From the NCBI GenBank assembly GCA_022701925.1, contig JAKONM010000237.1, forward strand, positions 1-24,609: DNA of 24,609 bases. The letters are read 5' to 3'. Position numbers and translations under genes: made by a program. Source of the DNA: Microbacteriaceae bacterium (GTDB lineage: Bacteria; Actinomycetota; Actinomycetes; Actinomycetales; Microbacteriaceae). Every line of letters begins with the position of its first letter. Position 1 is the stretch's first letter. Below, one piece after another: positions 7,007 to 14,486 of the stretch. Below the pieces are notes generated by a model. The model was not told the DNA's origin. It ran no database searches and saw only the letters and a list, made by a program, of their open reading frames with translations.

Positions 7007-7069
7007 CCCCCGAATGTGACCACGACCAGCATTTCGAGCGGCGTGTCGCACCGGCAGCCCCCGAACGGG
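7007..7069. promoter_or_regulatory. Two CCCCCGAA(T/C)G motifs in a divergent intergenic region
   Basis: CCCCCGAATG (7007-7016) and CCCCCGAACGGG (7058-7069) lie in the 117 bases between divergent starts at 6993 and 7111. The reverse complement of the second shares the 13-base word CCCGTTCGGGGGC with the perfect palindrome at 8696-8709. A shared regulator is inferred; none is identified. Confidence 0.35.
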
Positions 7070-7110
7070 CCGCGCACGCCCCCCGTCCGGTCCCGGGAGA
7101 GGATGGTCGG

Positions 7111-8010
7111 ATGCGCCGAACCGGAATCGCGGCCGCGGCCCTGGCCGCGCTCCTGCTGCTGACGGGCTGCACCGCTCGGCCGCCGGCGCCCGGCAGCACA
7201 CCGACCCGGGCGACCGCCGGCGCTCCGTCACCCGCCTCCCCCTCCCCGCGGCTGACCGGCGCGCCGCTGACGGTCGCGGCGCTCGGCGACTCCCTCTCCC
7301 GCGGCTTCGACGCCTGCGCGCGCTACGGCGACTGCACCGAGGTCTCGTGGTCCACCGGCACCGACCCGCGCGTCGACTCCGTGGCCGACCGCCTGTCCCG
7401 CCTGCGGGAGGCGCCGGTCACGCGGGTGAACGCGGCGCGGTCCGGAGCAGAGTCGGACGACCTGGACCGGCAGGTCACCGCCGTGCTGCCCCGCGACCCG
7501 GACCTCGTCACGCTGCTGATCGGCGCCAACGACGTCTGCCGGTCCTCGGTGGACGAGATGACGCCGACGACGGTCTACGCCGACCGGGTCGTCCCGGCCC
7601 TCGACCGCTTGTCGTCCGGGCTGCCCTCGGCGACGCTGCTGGTGTCCAGCGTGCCCGACGTCACCGCCCTGCTGCCCGCCGCGAAGGACGACTCGACGGC
7701 GCGGTTCATCTGGTCCCGCCTTGGCGGCTGCGCCACGGTGCTGGACGACCCGCGCTCGACCTCGATCGACGCCGAGCTGCGGCGGCAGGCGGTCCGGTCC
7801 CGCATCGCGGAGTACGGCACCGCGCTGCGGCTGGCCTGCGCGCAGCACCCGCGGTGCGTGTACGACGGCGGCGCCCTGCAGGAGTACCGGCCCGAGCTGG
7901 CGCAGCTGTCGGCGCTCGACTACTTCCACCCCTCCGTGGCCGGGCTGACGGAGGTCGCCGCCCTGCAGTGGCGGGCGTTGGAGGACTCCGGCCTGCTGCC
8001 GGCCGGCTGA
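7111..8010 (+). CDS. SGNH/GDSL hydrolase lipoprotein
   Basis: Predicted exported lipid-anchored esterase or acetylhydrolase of 299 residues. The signal peptide ends in the lipobox LLTGC (Cys about 19), followed by a Pro/Ser/Thr-rich linker to about residue 48. Block I is GDSLS with the nucleophile Ser61, the oxyanion block is GAND (138-141), and the C-terminal DxxH is D270-Y-F-H273, so the catalytic set is complete. A Gly in NAARSGAES (about 109-117) can serve as block II. ATG 7111 follows GGGAGAGGA at good spacing. In a polysaccharide locus such enzymes often remove acetyl groups from glycans, but the substrate here is not shown. Unlike the decayed relative at 3339-4060 this gene is intact. 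It converges on the phosphatase gene with 21 bases between stops. Confidence 0.88.
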   Translation: MRRTGIAAAALAALLLLTGCTARPPAPGSTPTRATAGAPSPASPSPRLTGAPLTVAALGDSLSRGFDACARYGDCTEVSWSTGTDPRVDSVADRLSRLREAPVTRVNAARSGAESDDLDRQVTAVLPRDPDLVTLLIGANDVCRSSVDEMTPTTVYADRVVPALDRLSSGLPSATLLVSSVPDVTALLPAAKDDSTARFIWSRLGGCATVLDDPRSTSIDAELRRQAVRSRIAEYGTALRLACAQHPRCVYDGGALQEYRPELAQLSALDYFHPSVAGLTEVAALQWRALEDSGLLPAG

Positions 8011-8031
8011 GGCGGGGAAGGGCGGGGCGGA

Positions 8032-8631
8032 TCAGGCGGGCAGCAGCGCTGCCAGCGCGTCCGCGAGCCGGTCGGCGTGCATCCGCACCTGCCGCGCCGC
8101 CTCCCGGTGCCGGTCGTCCGGACCGCCGTGGCCGTCGACGATCGTCAGCGGGTCCTCGGGCTCGGCGGGCCGCCGGTACCAGCGCCGCTTCGGCGGCTCC
8201 GTCGCCGGGACCGGCACGAGGCCGCGCTGCCCGTGCATCGCCCTGGCGACGGCGGCCAGGTCCGGCAGCCGCTCCCCGCGCTCGGCCAGGGCGGCGGCCA
8301 GCGCGGCGGCCTCGCGGAGCGTGAACACGGTCGCCTGCGAGCCCGGCGCCTCGCGCACCAGCGCGCCGCGCTGCTCCCGCTCCATCGCGACCACCAGCTG
8401 CGCCGACCGCACGGCCGCACCGTCGACCTGGCGCGCGACGTGCTGGGGATCCGCGCCCTCCGGCAGCTCGTGCGCCGAGACCGCGCACATCGGGGCGCCC
8501 TCCATCGCTCGCACACCGGCGCTCCGCACGTGGACGGCGTCGCCGAGCCGCTGCTGCAGCACGCGCTCCGCGAGCGGGGACCGGCAGACGTTGGCGGTGC
8601 ACACCACCAGCAGGCCGCCGCTCGGATCCAT
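8032..8631 (-). CDS. Low-molecular-weight protein-tyrosine phosphatase
   Basis: Cytoplasmic phosphatase of 199 residues. The P-loop VVCTANVCRSP near the N-terminus fits the family's CX5R(S/T) signature, with Cys11 as nucleophile and Arg17. A C-terminal acidic segment, DPLTIVDGHGGPDDRH, is the likely source of the general-acid Asp. In this family such enzymes (Wzb/Etp type) dephosphorylate tyrosine kinases that control polysaccharide polymerisation and export. The partner kinase is not in this window. A polar insert around KRRWYRRPAEPE precedes the Asp region. The ATG at 8631 lacks a good ribosome site, and in-frame GTG codons exist upstream, but the P-loop position fits this start. It is divergent from unit A across a 188-base control region. 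Confidence 0.85.
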   Translation of the reverse strand: MDPSGGLLVVCTANVCRSPLAERVLQQRLGDAVHVRSAGVRAMEGAPMCAVSAHELPEGADPQHVARQVDGAAVRSAQLVVAMEREQRGALVREAPGSQATVFTLREAAALAAALAERGERLPDLAAVARAMHGQRGLVPVPATEPPKRRWYRRPAEPEDPLTIVDGHGGPDDRHREAARQVRMHADRLADALAALLPA

Positions 8632-8695
8632 CCGGGAAGGCTGGCACACGGGAGACGCACGGACGTCCCGCCCGCGCCGCAACCGATCAGCACTA

Positions 8696-8709
8696 CCCCC
8701 GTTCGGGGG
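8696..8709. promoter_or_regulatory. Perfect palindrome, likely operator
   Basis: CCCCCGTTCGGGGG is a 14-base inverted repeat apart from its two central T bases. It lies 26 bases upstream of the -35 of the promoter at 8736-8763, a position suited to an activator. Its right half recurs at 7058-7069 in inverted orientation. Confidence 0.45.
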
Positions 8710-8735
8710 CCGCGACCGGGCGGCGCGCCGGTGTT

Positions 8736-8763
8736 TTGCGACGTCGCAGGCGCCGGTTAGCCT
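8736..8763 (+). promoter_or_regulatory. Promoter of unit A (beta-helix operon)
   Basis: TTGCGA (8736-8741), a 16-base spacer and TAGCCT (8758-8763) form a SigA-like promoter with a TANNNT -10. A 12-base palindrome, TGCGACGTCGCA, covers the -35 and could be an operator. The same hexamers and spacing occur before unit B at 20272-20299. Transcription would begin near 8770, about 50 bases before the upstream ORF. Confidence 0.6.
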
Positions 8764-8819
8764 CCTCGCCGACATCACCCGCGCGGCCGCCGACGGCCGA
8801 CGACCCCCCGAGGTGCTCC

Positions 8820-8873
8820 ATGCCGCAGGCGCCCCACCGTCGCCCGCCCGCGACGCGTCCCGCCGCCGGCTGA
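8820..8873 (+). CDS. Putative 17-residue upstream ORF (MPQAPHRRPPATRPAAG)
   Basis: The ATG at 8820 has an AGGTG ribosome site five bases upstream. The TGA stop shares its A with the ATG of the beta-helix gene (TGATG at 8871-8875), which has no good ribosome site of its own. This arrangement favours termination-reinitiation. The peptide is Pro/Arg-rich (five Pro, four Arg), the kind of composition that can slow ribosomes, though no PPP stretch is present. It could instead be a chance frame. Confidence 0.45.
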   Translation: MPQAPHRRPPATRPAAG

Positions 8874-10624
8874 TGGGCCGCCACACCGGGCCGATACCCG
8901 TCGGGGAGCCGGAGGACCGCCCCCGCGCAGCCCCCGGACGGCACACCGCGCCCGTGCCGGTGCAGCGGGCCGCTCCGCCGCAGCACCCGGCGTTCGAGCG
9001 CCGCCGCGACGGCTCGCCGCTGCTGCCGCCCGAGCGGGCGACCGCTCCGGGGACGTCGGCGCCGTCGCCGCTGCAGGCGCGCGGCACCATCGCGGCGCTG
9101 CCCGCCACCGGCCCCGTGCCGGTGCTGGCGGCGCCGTCGCTGCACACCGCGCCGAGCGTCGCGCAGCGGTCCGCGGCGACGCGCGGACGCCCGGCCGGCC
9201 GGGTCGTGGCGGTGGTCGCGGGCCTCGTCGTAGCGGGCAGCGTCGCGGCGCAGTTCACGGCGCAGCGCTCGCTGGCCGAGGCGCCGCGGCCGCTCGCCGC
9301 CTCGAGCAGCAGCGGTGCGCCGGCCGGTGACGCCACCTCGGTCGCGCCGTCCTCCGCCGACGCCTCGTCCTCCGCCGCTCCGGCGCCCGCGGACTCGGGC
9401 ACCTCGCCCTCGGCGTCGCACGGCGGCGCGACGCTGTCGTTCGGCCCGCTGCCCACGGCACCCGGAGCCGCGCCGGCCCGGACGACCGTCGGCTCGCCGC
9501 CCGCACTGCAGTCCGACGCGCCGAGCGGGGACCCCTCGACGCCGACCGGCCGGCCGAGCAGCACCGCGGACCCGTCGCAGTCCGCCGGACCGACCTCCGC
9601 CCCGTCCGGGACGCCGACCTCGACGCCGGCGAGCACCGCGCCGCCGTCCTCGCCGGCCGCGACCCGCTCCCCCTCCCCCGCCGCGCCCGCGGATCCGCCG
9701 CCGACGTCGAGCCCGGCGCCGACCGGGGGCGGCGACGACGCCGTGCGGTCGCTGCGCGCCGCCGCGTCTGCTGCGGGCGGCCGCGACCTGACGCTGGGCC
9801 CCGGCAGCTGGCGCTTCGACGACTTCCGGGACGACCTGCTCGGCGTGCACCTGCAGGGGGACCTGGTCGGCGCGGGCAGCGACCGCACGACGATCCAGAT
9901 GACCTCCCGCTCGTCCACCCGACGGTCTTCGGTGCCGACGAAGGACTGGACGACGAACCAGCTCTCGCTGGTGAAGCTGAGCGGGCCGTCGCGCATCAGC
10001 GGGTTCACGCTGCGCGGCACCGAGCAGGGCCACCTCTACAACGGGCTGCGGATCAGCAGGGCGAGCGGCACGAGGATCAGCGACGTGCGCGTGGTCGCGG
10101 TGCCCGGCAGCGACGACATCCCGCCCGGCGAGACGTTCGGCATCAACGACTTCCACACCGACGGCTCGCGGTACTCGGGCGTCGAGGTCGACGGCAACGG
10201 CATCGCCAGCGCGAACTTCGGCACCAACAGCAGCGCGAACACGGTGATCGAGGACTCGTGGTTCCACGACTCCGGCCACGCGAACGGCGTCACCTTCTGG
10301 CAGACGCGCAACGTGACCGTGCGGGACACCCGGTCCACCGGCAACTACGACGCCGGCTTCAACTTCGAGCGGGTCAGCGGGGACGTGCTGCTCGACCACG
10401 TGACGATCAAGGGCAACCGGCTCAGCCACCTGCGGATCAACAGCGACAAGGGCAGCGCGGACTACCGCATCGTCGACCCGGTGTTCGACGGTCCGAAGCT
10501 GAAGATCCTGATGACCCCGAAGTACATGGGGTCGCCCAACCTGCAGAGGCGGTCCGATGTGCGCGTGATCATCGGCGGCGTCGACCGCACCGACGACGTC
10601 GTGCAGTGGGTCACGCACTTCTGA
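8873..10624 (+). CDS. Membrane-anchored right-handed beta-helix protein
   Basis: Protein of 583 residues in four parts. Residues 1-109 are a cytoplasmic Pro/Arg-rich region with repeated motifs: GRHTGPIPV (2-10), GRHTAPVPV (22-30) and ATGPVPV (78-84). A single transmembrane helix follows at about 110-126. Residues 128-286 are a low-complexity Ser/Pro/Ala/Thr linker likely to span the cell wall. From about 287 the extracellular domain has the short repeating strands of a parallel beta-helix (LTLGPGSWRFDDF, DLVGAGSDRTTIQM, SRISGFTLRGT, TVIEDSWFHDSGHANGVTF, VLLDHVTIKGN), like the pectate-lyase-3/NosD superfamily. Such folds bind or cut polysaccharide, but I cannot assign catalytic residues. The start is ATG 8873 in a TGATG overlap. 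It is the first large gene of unit A with the glycosyltransferase and monooxygenase that follow. Confidence 0.82.
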   Translation: MGRHTGPIPVGEPEDRPRAAPGRHTAPVPVQRAAPPQHPAFERRRDGSPLLPPERATAPGTSAPSPLQARGTIAALPATGPVPVLAAPSLHTAPSVAQRSAATRGRPAGRVVAVVAGLVVAGSVAAQFTAQRSLAEAPRPLAASSSSGAPAGDATSVAPSSADASSSAAPAPADSGTSPSASHGGATLSFGPLPTAPGAAPARTTVGSPPALQSDAPSGDPSTPTGRPSSTADPSQSAGPTSAPSGTPTSTPASTAPPSSPAATRSPSPAAPADPPPTSSPAPTGGGDDAVRSLRAAASAAGGRDLTLGPGSWRFDDFRDDLLGVHLQGDLVGAGSDRTTIQMTSRSSTRRSSVPTKDWTTNQLSLVKLSGPSRISGFTLRGTEQGHLYNGLRISRASGTRISDVRVVAVPGSDDIPPGETFGINDFHTDGSRYSGVEVDGNGIASANFGTNSSANTVIEDSWFHDSGHANGVTFWQTRNVTVRDTRSTGNYDAGFNFERVSGDVLLDHVTIKGNRLSHLRINSDKGSADYRIVDPVFDGPKLKILMTPKYMGSPNLQRRSDVRVIIGGVDRTDDVVQWVTHF

Positions 10625-10646
10625 TGACCGGGCGGAGGGGACGCGC

Positions 10647-11585
10647 ATGACCGAGCAGCCGGTGCGGGTGGTGGTCGCCGTGCTCACCTATCGACGGCCC
10701 GACGACCTGGCGGCGGTGCTGCCGCAGCTGGTGGAGCAGGCGCAGCGGGTGCCGGAGGGGTTCCTCGCGGACGTGCTCGTGATCGACAACGACCCGCGGG
10801 CCGGCGCCCGCGGGCAGGTCGACTCGTTCGCGAACGGTGCCGCAGTCCCGGTGGCCTACGAGCACGAGCCCGAGCCGGGCATCGCCGCGGCGCGCAACCG
10901 AGCGCTGGACGCCGCCGTCGACCGTCGCCTGCTGGTGTACATCGACGACGACGAGCGCCCGCAGGGCGACTGGCTGCGCCTGCTGCTGGAGACCTGGGTA
11001 GGGCACGCCGCCGCCGCGGTCGTCGGGCCGGTCGTCTCGACCTTCGCGGTGGAGCCCTCCGCGTTCGTCACCGCCGGCCGCTTCTTCGACCGCCGTCGCC
11101 TGCCGACCGGCACCCGGGTCACGGTCGCCGCGACGAACAACCTGCTGCTCGACCTGGACCTGGTCCGGGCCGCCGGCCTGCGGTTCGACACCACGCTGGG
11201 CACCGTCGGCGGCAGTGACACCCTCTTCACGCGAGCGCTCGTGCGGGCCGGGGGGCGGATGATCTGGTGCGACGAGGCGGTCGTCGTCGACGTCGTCCCC
11301 GAGGAGCGCACCACCACCTCCTGGAACCTGCGCCGCGCGCTGCGCAGCGGCAACAGCTGGTCGGTGACGGCGCTGCGGCTGGAGCGGGGCGGCCCGGTGC
11401 AGCGGGTGCGCCTGCTGGGCCGGGGCGCGGTCCGGATCGGCGGCGGTGCCGCACGGGCGGCGTGGGGCGTCGTGTCGCGGGACGAGGGCCATCGCGCCCG
11501 GGGCGTCCGCTCCGTCGCCCGCGGCACCGGCATGGTGATGGGCGCGACCGGCCTGCTCTACCGCGAGTACAAGCGCGCGTCCTGA
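10647..11585 (+). CDS. Glycosyltransferase family 2
   Basis: Predicted cytoplasmic GT-A sugar transferase of 312 residues. Typical features are the opening strand VVVAVLTYRRP (8-18), VIDNDP (45-50), GIAAARNRAL (78-87) and the metal-binding DxD-type motif YIDDDE (98-103). The acceptor-side motif GTVGGSDTLFTR is followed by ATSWNL-like TTTSWNLRRALRSG. The ATG at 10647 has GGAGGGG six bases upstream. A nine-codon frame (10624-10650) bridges the beta-helix stop (TGATG) and this start (ATGA). The gene is followed after 17 bases by the monooxygenase. The C-terminal 80 residues are basic and could sit on the membrane. Donor and acceptor sugars are unknown. Confidence 0.9.
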   Translation: MTEQPVRVVVAVLTYRRPDDLAAVLPQLVEQAQRVPEGFLADVLVIDNDPRAGARGQVDSFANGAAVPVAYEHEPEPGIAAARNRALDAAVDRRLLVYIDDDERPQGDWLRLLLETWVGHAAAAVVGPVVSTFAVEPSAFVTAGRFFDRRRLPTGTRVTVAATNNLLLDLDLVRAAGLRFDTTLGTVGGSDTLFTRALVRAGGRMIWCDEAVVVDVVPEERTTTSWNLRRALRSGNSWSVTALRLERGGPVQRVRLLGRGAVRIGGGAARAAWGVVSRDEGHRARGVRSVARGTGMVMGATGLLYREYKRAS

Positions 11586-11602
11586 ACCCCGGGTCCGGCA
11601 TC

Positions 11603-13069
11603 ATGCTGCACGTGGCGGACGAACGGGTGCAGGTGGTGGTCGTCGGCGCCGGCGCGTCCGGCCTGGCGAGCGCTCGGGCGATGTCCGACATCGGGCGGGA
11701 CGTGCTGGTGCTGGAGTCCGAGCCGGGTCTCGGAGGCGTGTGGGCGGAGACCCGGCAGTACCCGGGGCTCGCGACGCAGAACACCAAGGCCTCGTACTCC
11801 TTCTCCGACCTCCTGATGCCCGCGTCGTGGCCGGAGCAGCCCGGGGCCGAGCAGATGCGGGAGTACCTCGCGCGATACACCGCCCGGCACGGGCTGGACC
11901 GTATGATCCGATACCGGCACGTCGTGCGGCGCATCAGCCGCGAAGGGGACCGCTGGACGCTGGAGGTCGACTCCCCGGACGGCCCGCTGCGGCTGGACGC
12001 GGAGGCGGTGGTGCTCGCCTCCGGGGTGCTCTCCAACCCGCACGTGCCGCAGTGGCCCGGGCTGGACGCGTTCGGCCGGGCGGGCGGGCGGGTGCTGCTC
12101 CCTCCGCAGTTCACGGAGGACGTCGCGCGCGGTCGACGCGTCGTGGTGGTCGGCTGGGGCAAGACCGCCTGCGACCTCGCCGTGGCCGTCGAGCCCCTCG
12201 CAGCGTCGACGACGGTCGTCGCCCGCAGCCTGCGCTGGAAGACGCCGCATCGCCTGGCGGGCCTGCCGCTGCACGAGCTGCTCATGCTCAGCCGAACGGG
12301 CGAGTGGCTGCTCTACGGCCGGGACCCGGTGCTGCCCCGGTCGCTCCACCGGGTGATCCGGGTGCCGCCGCGCCTCATCCGTACGGCCGTCGCCTCCTTC
12401 ATCTCCCGCCGGCTCGCGCTCGGTCCCATGGGGATGGTGCCGTCCGGGCAGCTGAGCAACGCCTCCAGCCAGGTGACGCACGGCCTCTACGAGGCGATCC
12501 GCGACGGGCGCATCACCGTCCACCGCGACGTCGCGGTGGACGGTCTGGAGGACGGGCCCGCGGTCCGGCTGAGCGACGGGCGCCGCATCCCCGCCGACCT
12601 CGTGCTGCTCGGGACCGGGCACCGCCTGCGCCTCGACCTGCTGGAGCCGGCGCTGCGGGAGCGCCTCGCGGGCGCCGACGGTGTCCTCGCCCTGCGCCGC
12701 TTCGTCCAGCCGGAGGGCCTGCCGGGGCTCTACCTGGTGGGGTGGACCCAGAACATCTCCGGGCTGCTGACCGCCGAGGTCCTGGCGCTGTGGGCGGCGG
12801 CGCACCTGCAGGGCCGACTGCCGGACTCGGCGAGGTCGGTCGGCGCCGCCCGCGCAGAGCCCGCCTCCGTCCCCGGCAGCAGCCTCGCCGACCTGGACCG
12901 CCTGCTCGGGGACCTCGGTCACCCGCTGCCCGCGAAGATCCGCGCAGCCCAGTGGGTGGGCACCATGAAGGCCGAGCACTATGCATCGACGCTGGCCGCG
13001 ATCCGCGCGGACCAGCGCGCGGCGGCGGGCACCGAAGCGCGGCGAGGACTGCCGGCGGCGGGACGCTGA
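11603..13069 (+). CDS. Flavin-containing monooxygenase-like FAD/NAD(P) oxidoreductase
   Basis: Predicted cytoplasmic FAD enzyme of 488 residues. The FAD-binding motif GAGASG is at 15-20, then GGVWAETRQYPGLATQNTK, which is characteristic of the FMO/Baeyer-Villiger group. The NADPH-binding motif GWGKTACDLA lies in the middle and LLGTGHRLRL, the ATG-type motif, near residue 340. Between the two Rossmann folds, where family members have the FxGxxxHSxx(F/Y) fingerprint, this protein reads GGRVLLPPQFTED, so the His and Ser are replaced by Leu and Pro. The start ATG 11603 (alternative GTG 11612) has no strong ribosome site and may rely on the glycosyltransferase just upstream. An FMO within a polysaccharide operon is unusual. 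Substrate could be a sugar amine, lipid carrier or small molecule; I cannot say. Confidence 0.85.
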   Translation: MLHVADERVQVVVVGAGASGLASARAMSDIGRDVLVLESEPGLGGVWAETRQYPGLATQNTKASYSFSDLLMPASWPEQPGAEQMREYLARYTARHGLDRMIRYRHVVRRISREGDRWTLEVDSPDGPLRLDAEAVVLASGVLSNPHVPQWPGLDAFGRAGGRVLLPPQFTEDVARGRRVVVVGWGKTACDLAVAVEPLAASTTVVARSLRWKTPHRLAGLPLHELLMLSRTGEWLLYGRDPVLPRSLHRVIRVPPRLIRTAVASFISRRLALGPMGMVPSGQLSNASSQVTHGLYEAIRDGRITVHRDVAVDGLEDGPAVRLSDGRRIPADLVLLGTGHRLRLDLLEPALRERLAGADGVLALRRFVQPEGLPGLYLVGWTQNISGLLTAEVLALWAAAHLQGRLPDSARSVGAARAEPASVPGSSLADLDRLLGDLGHPLPAKIRAAQWVGTMKAEHYASTLAAIRADQRAAAGTEARRGLPAAGR

Positions 13070-13082
13070 GGACCGGCGACCG

Positions 13083-14486
13083 TCAGGCCGAGGCGGTCCG
13101 CGGCTCCCTGCGGCGAGGTGGCGCCCCGCGCGCGGTGCCCTGCCGGCCCCGTCCGCGTCGCGACGGTGCGCTCGAGAGCGCCAGCGCGGTCAGGGCCGCG
13201 GCGGACGGCCACGCCAGCACGTCGAACACCAGCGCGGTGACCGCGATCACCAGCACCACGGGCAGCAGGGCGGGCTCCGCGCGGCGCGCCGCCAGCACCG
13301 TCAGCGCCACGAACAGCGCGACCGCCACGAGGCCGCCCTGGGAGAGCAGCAGCACCAGCTCGTTGTCGACCGCCTGGAGGCCGTCGTTCTGCAGCAGGCC
13401 GTCGCCGAACATGCGGGCGCTCGAGGCCCAGCCGTTGCCGAGCAGCACCTGCAGCGGCGCCTGCCGCGTCAGCAGACCCGGCACCGCCTCCAGCGCGCCC
13501 GTCCGGTGCGTGGTGGAGCCGCTGGCCAGCAGCGCCTCCACCGCCGGCGCGGCGACCAGCACGGCCACCACCAGGGCCGCTGCGATGCCGACCGCCACGA
13601 GCACCGCTCTGCGCCCGAACCGCCAGCGGGGCACGAAGACGACCGTCAGCAGCACGGCGAGCGCGATGCTGTTGCGGCTCACGCTCAGCACCAGCCCCGC
13701 CACCAGCGGCACCGCCGCCAGGACCCGGGTCCGCACGGACAGCTCGGCCGCGTTCCGGACCAGCAGCGCCACGGCGATCACCAGCAGCACGCCCAGCGCC
13801 AGCGGGTGGCCAAGCGTGCCCTGCGAGCGCTCCAGCCCCGGCAGCAGCGGGTTGCGCAGGGCCTTCTCGACGCCGTCCGCGGTGATCTTGGCGGAGGCCC
13901 ACAGGCGGGGCGACCCGAGCAGCGGCTCCAGCACCGCCAGCACCCCCTGCACGACCGCGAGCAGCACCGCGAAGCGCAGCGTCCTGACCCGGACCCCGCG
14001 GCCGGCGCCGCCGAACAGCAGGAAGACCGCGACGAAGACCACGGCGAACGGGGCGAGGCGCAGCAGCCCGTACCGGTCGGGCGCGAGCGCCGTGGCCGCG
14101 GCGAGCACGACGACCAGGGCGGCGACGAGCCAGGTGCCGCGCGGCAGCGGGCCGCCCCGCCGCAGCGCCAGGGCCGTGAGGACGGCGACGACCAGGCCGA
14201 CGGAGGCGATCAGCTCGCCGGAGGAGGGGATGCGGGTGAAGGGCACGGCGACGACCAGCAGCAGCGCCGTCTCCAGCGCCACGACCCGGCGGAGTGCGGG
14301 CGCCGCCGTGGCCGCCGCGACCGCGAGCGCGCCGAGCAGCAGCACCGCGGCGTAGAGCGCGACCTGCGGCGCGCCGGGCGCGGCTCGGGCCGGCCCCGCG
14401 CCGACCAGCACCAGCACCGCGCCGGCGGCCAGCAGCCCGGCCTCGAGCCCGCGCCCGCGGACGGCGGTGCGCGCCGCCGCGATCAC
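13083..14486 (-). CDS. Wzy/O-antigen ligase-like polysaccharide polymerase
   Basis: Integral membrane protein of 467 residues with about 12 hydrophobic helices. It has the layout of the O-antigen ligase/polymerase (Wzy_C) superfamily: the intracellular LSVSRNSIALAVLL and a long extracytoplasmic loop before LLGNGWASSARMFGDG, LQAVDNELVLLLSQGGLVAV. Predicted to polymerise or ligate undecaprenyl-linked oligosaccharides on the outer face of the cytoplasmic membrane. The GTG start at 14486 overlaps the stop of the glycosyltransferase gene (GTGA at 14483-14486), so translation is coupled. It is the last gene of unit B. Its stop lies 13 bases from the stop of the converging monooxygenase gene. The last 30 residues are Arg-rich and cytoplasmic. 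A second member of the superfamily lies at 21882-23189. Confidence 0.85.
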   Translation of the reverse strand: MIAAARTAVRGRGLEAGLLAAGAVLVLVGAGPARAAPGAPQVALYAAVLLLGALAVAAATAAPALRRVVALETALLLVVAVPFTRIPSSGELIASVGLVVAVLTALALRRGGPLPRGTWLVAALVVVLAAATALAPDRYGLLRLAPFAVVFVAVFLLFGGAGRGVRVRTLRFAVLLAVVQGVLAVLEPLLGSPRLWASAKITADGVEKALRNPLLPGLERSQGTLGHPLALGVLLVIAVALLVRNAAELSVRTRVLAAVPLVAGLVLSVSRNSIALAVLLTVVFVPRWRFGRRAVLVAVGIAAALVVAVLVAAPAVEALLASGSTTHRTGALEAVPGLLTRQAPLQVLLGNGWASSARMFGDGLLQNDGLQAVDNELVLLLSQGGLVAVALFVALTVLAARRAEPALLPVVLVIAVTALVFDVLAWPSAAALTALALSSAPSRRGRGRQGTARGAPPRRREPRTASA

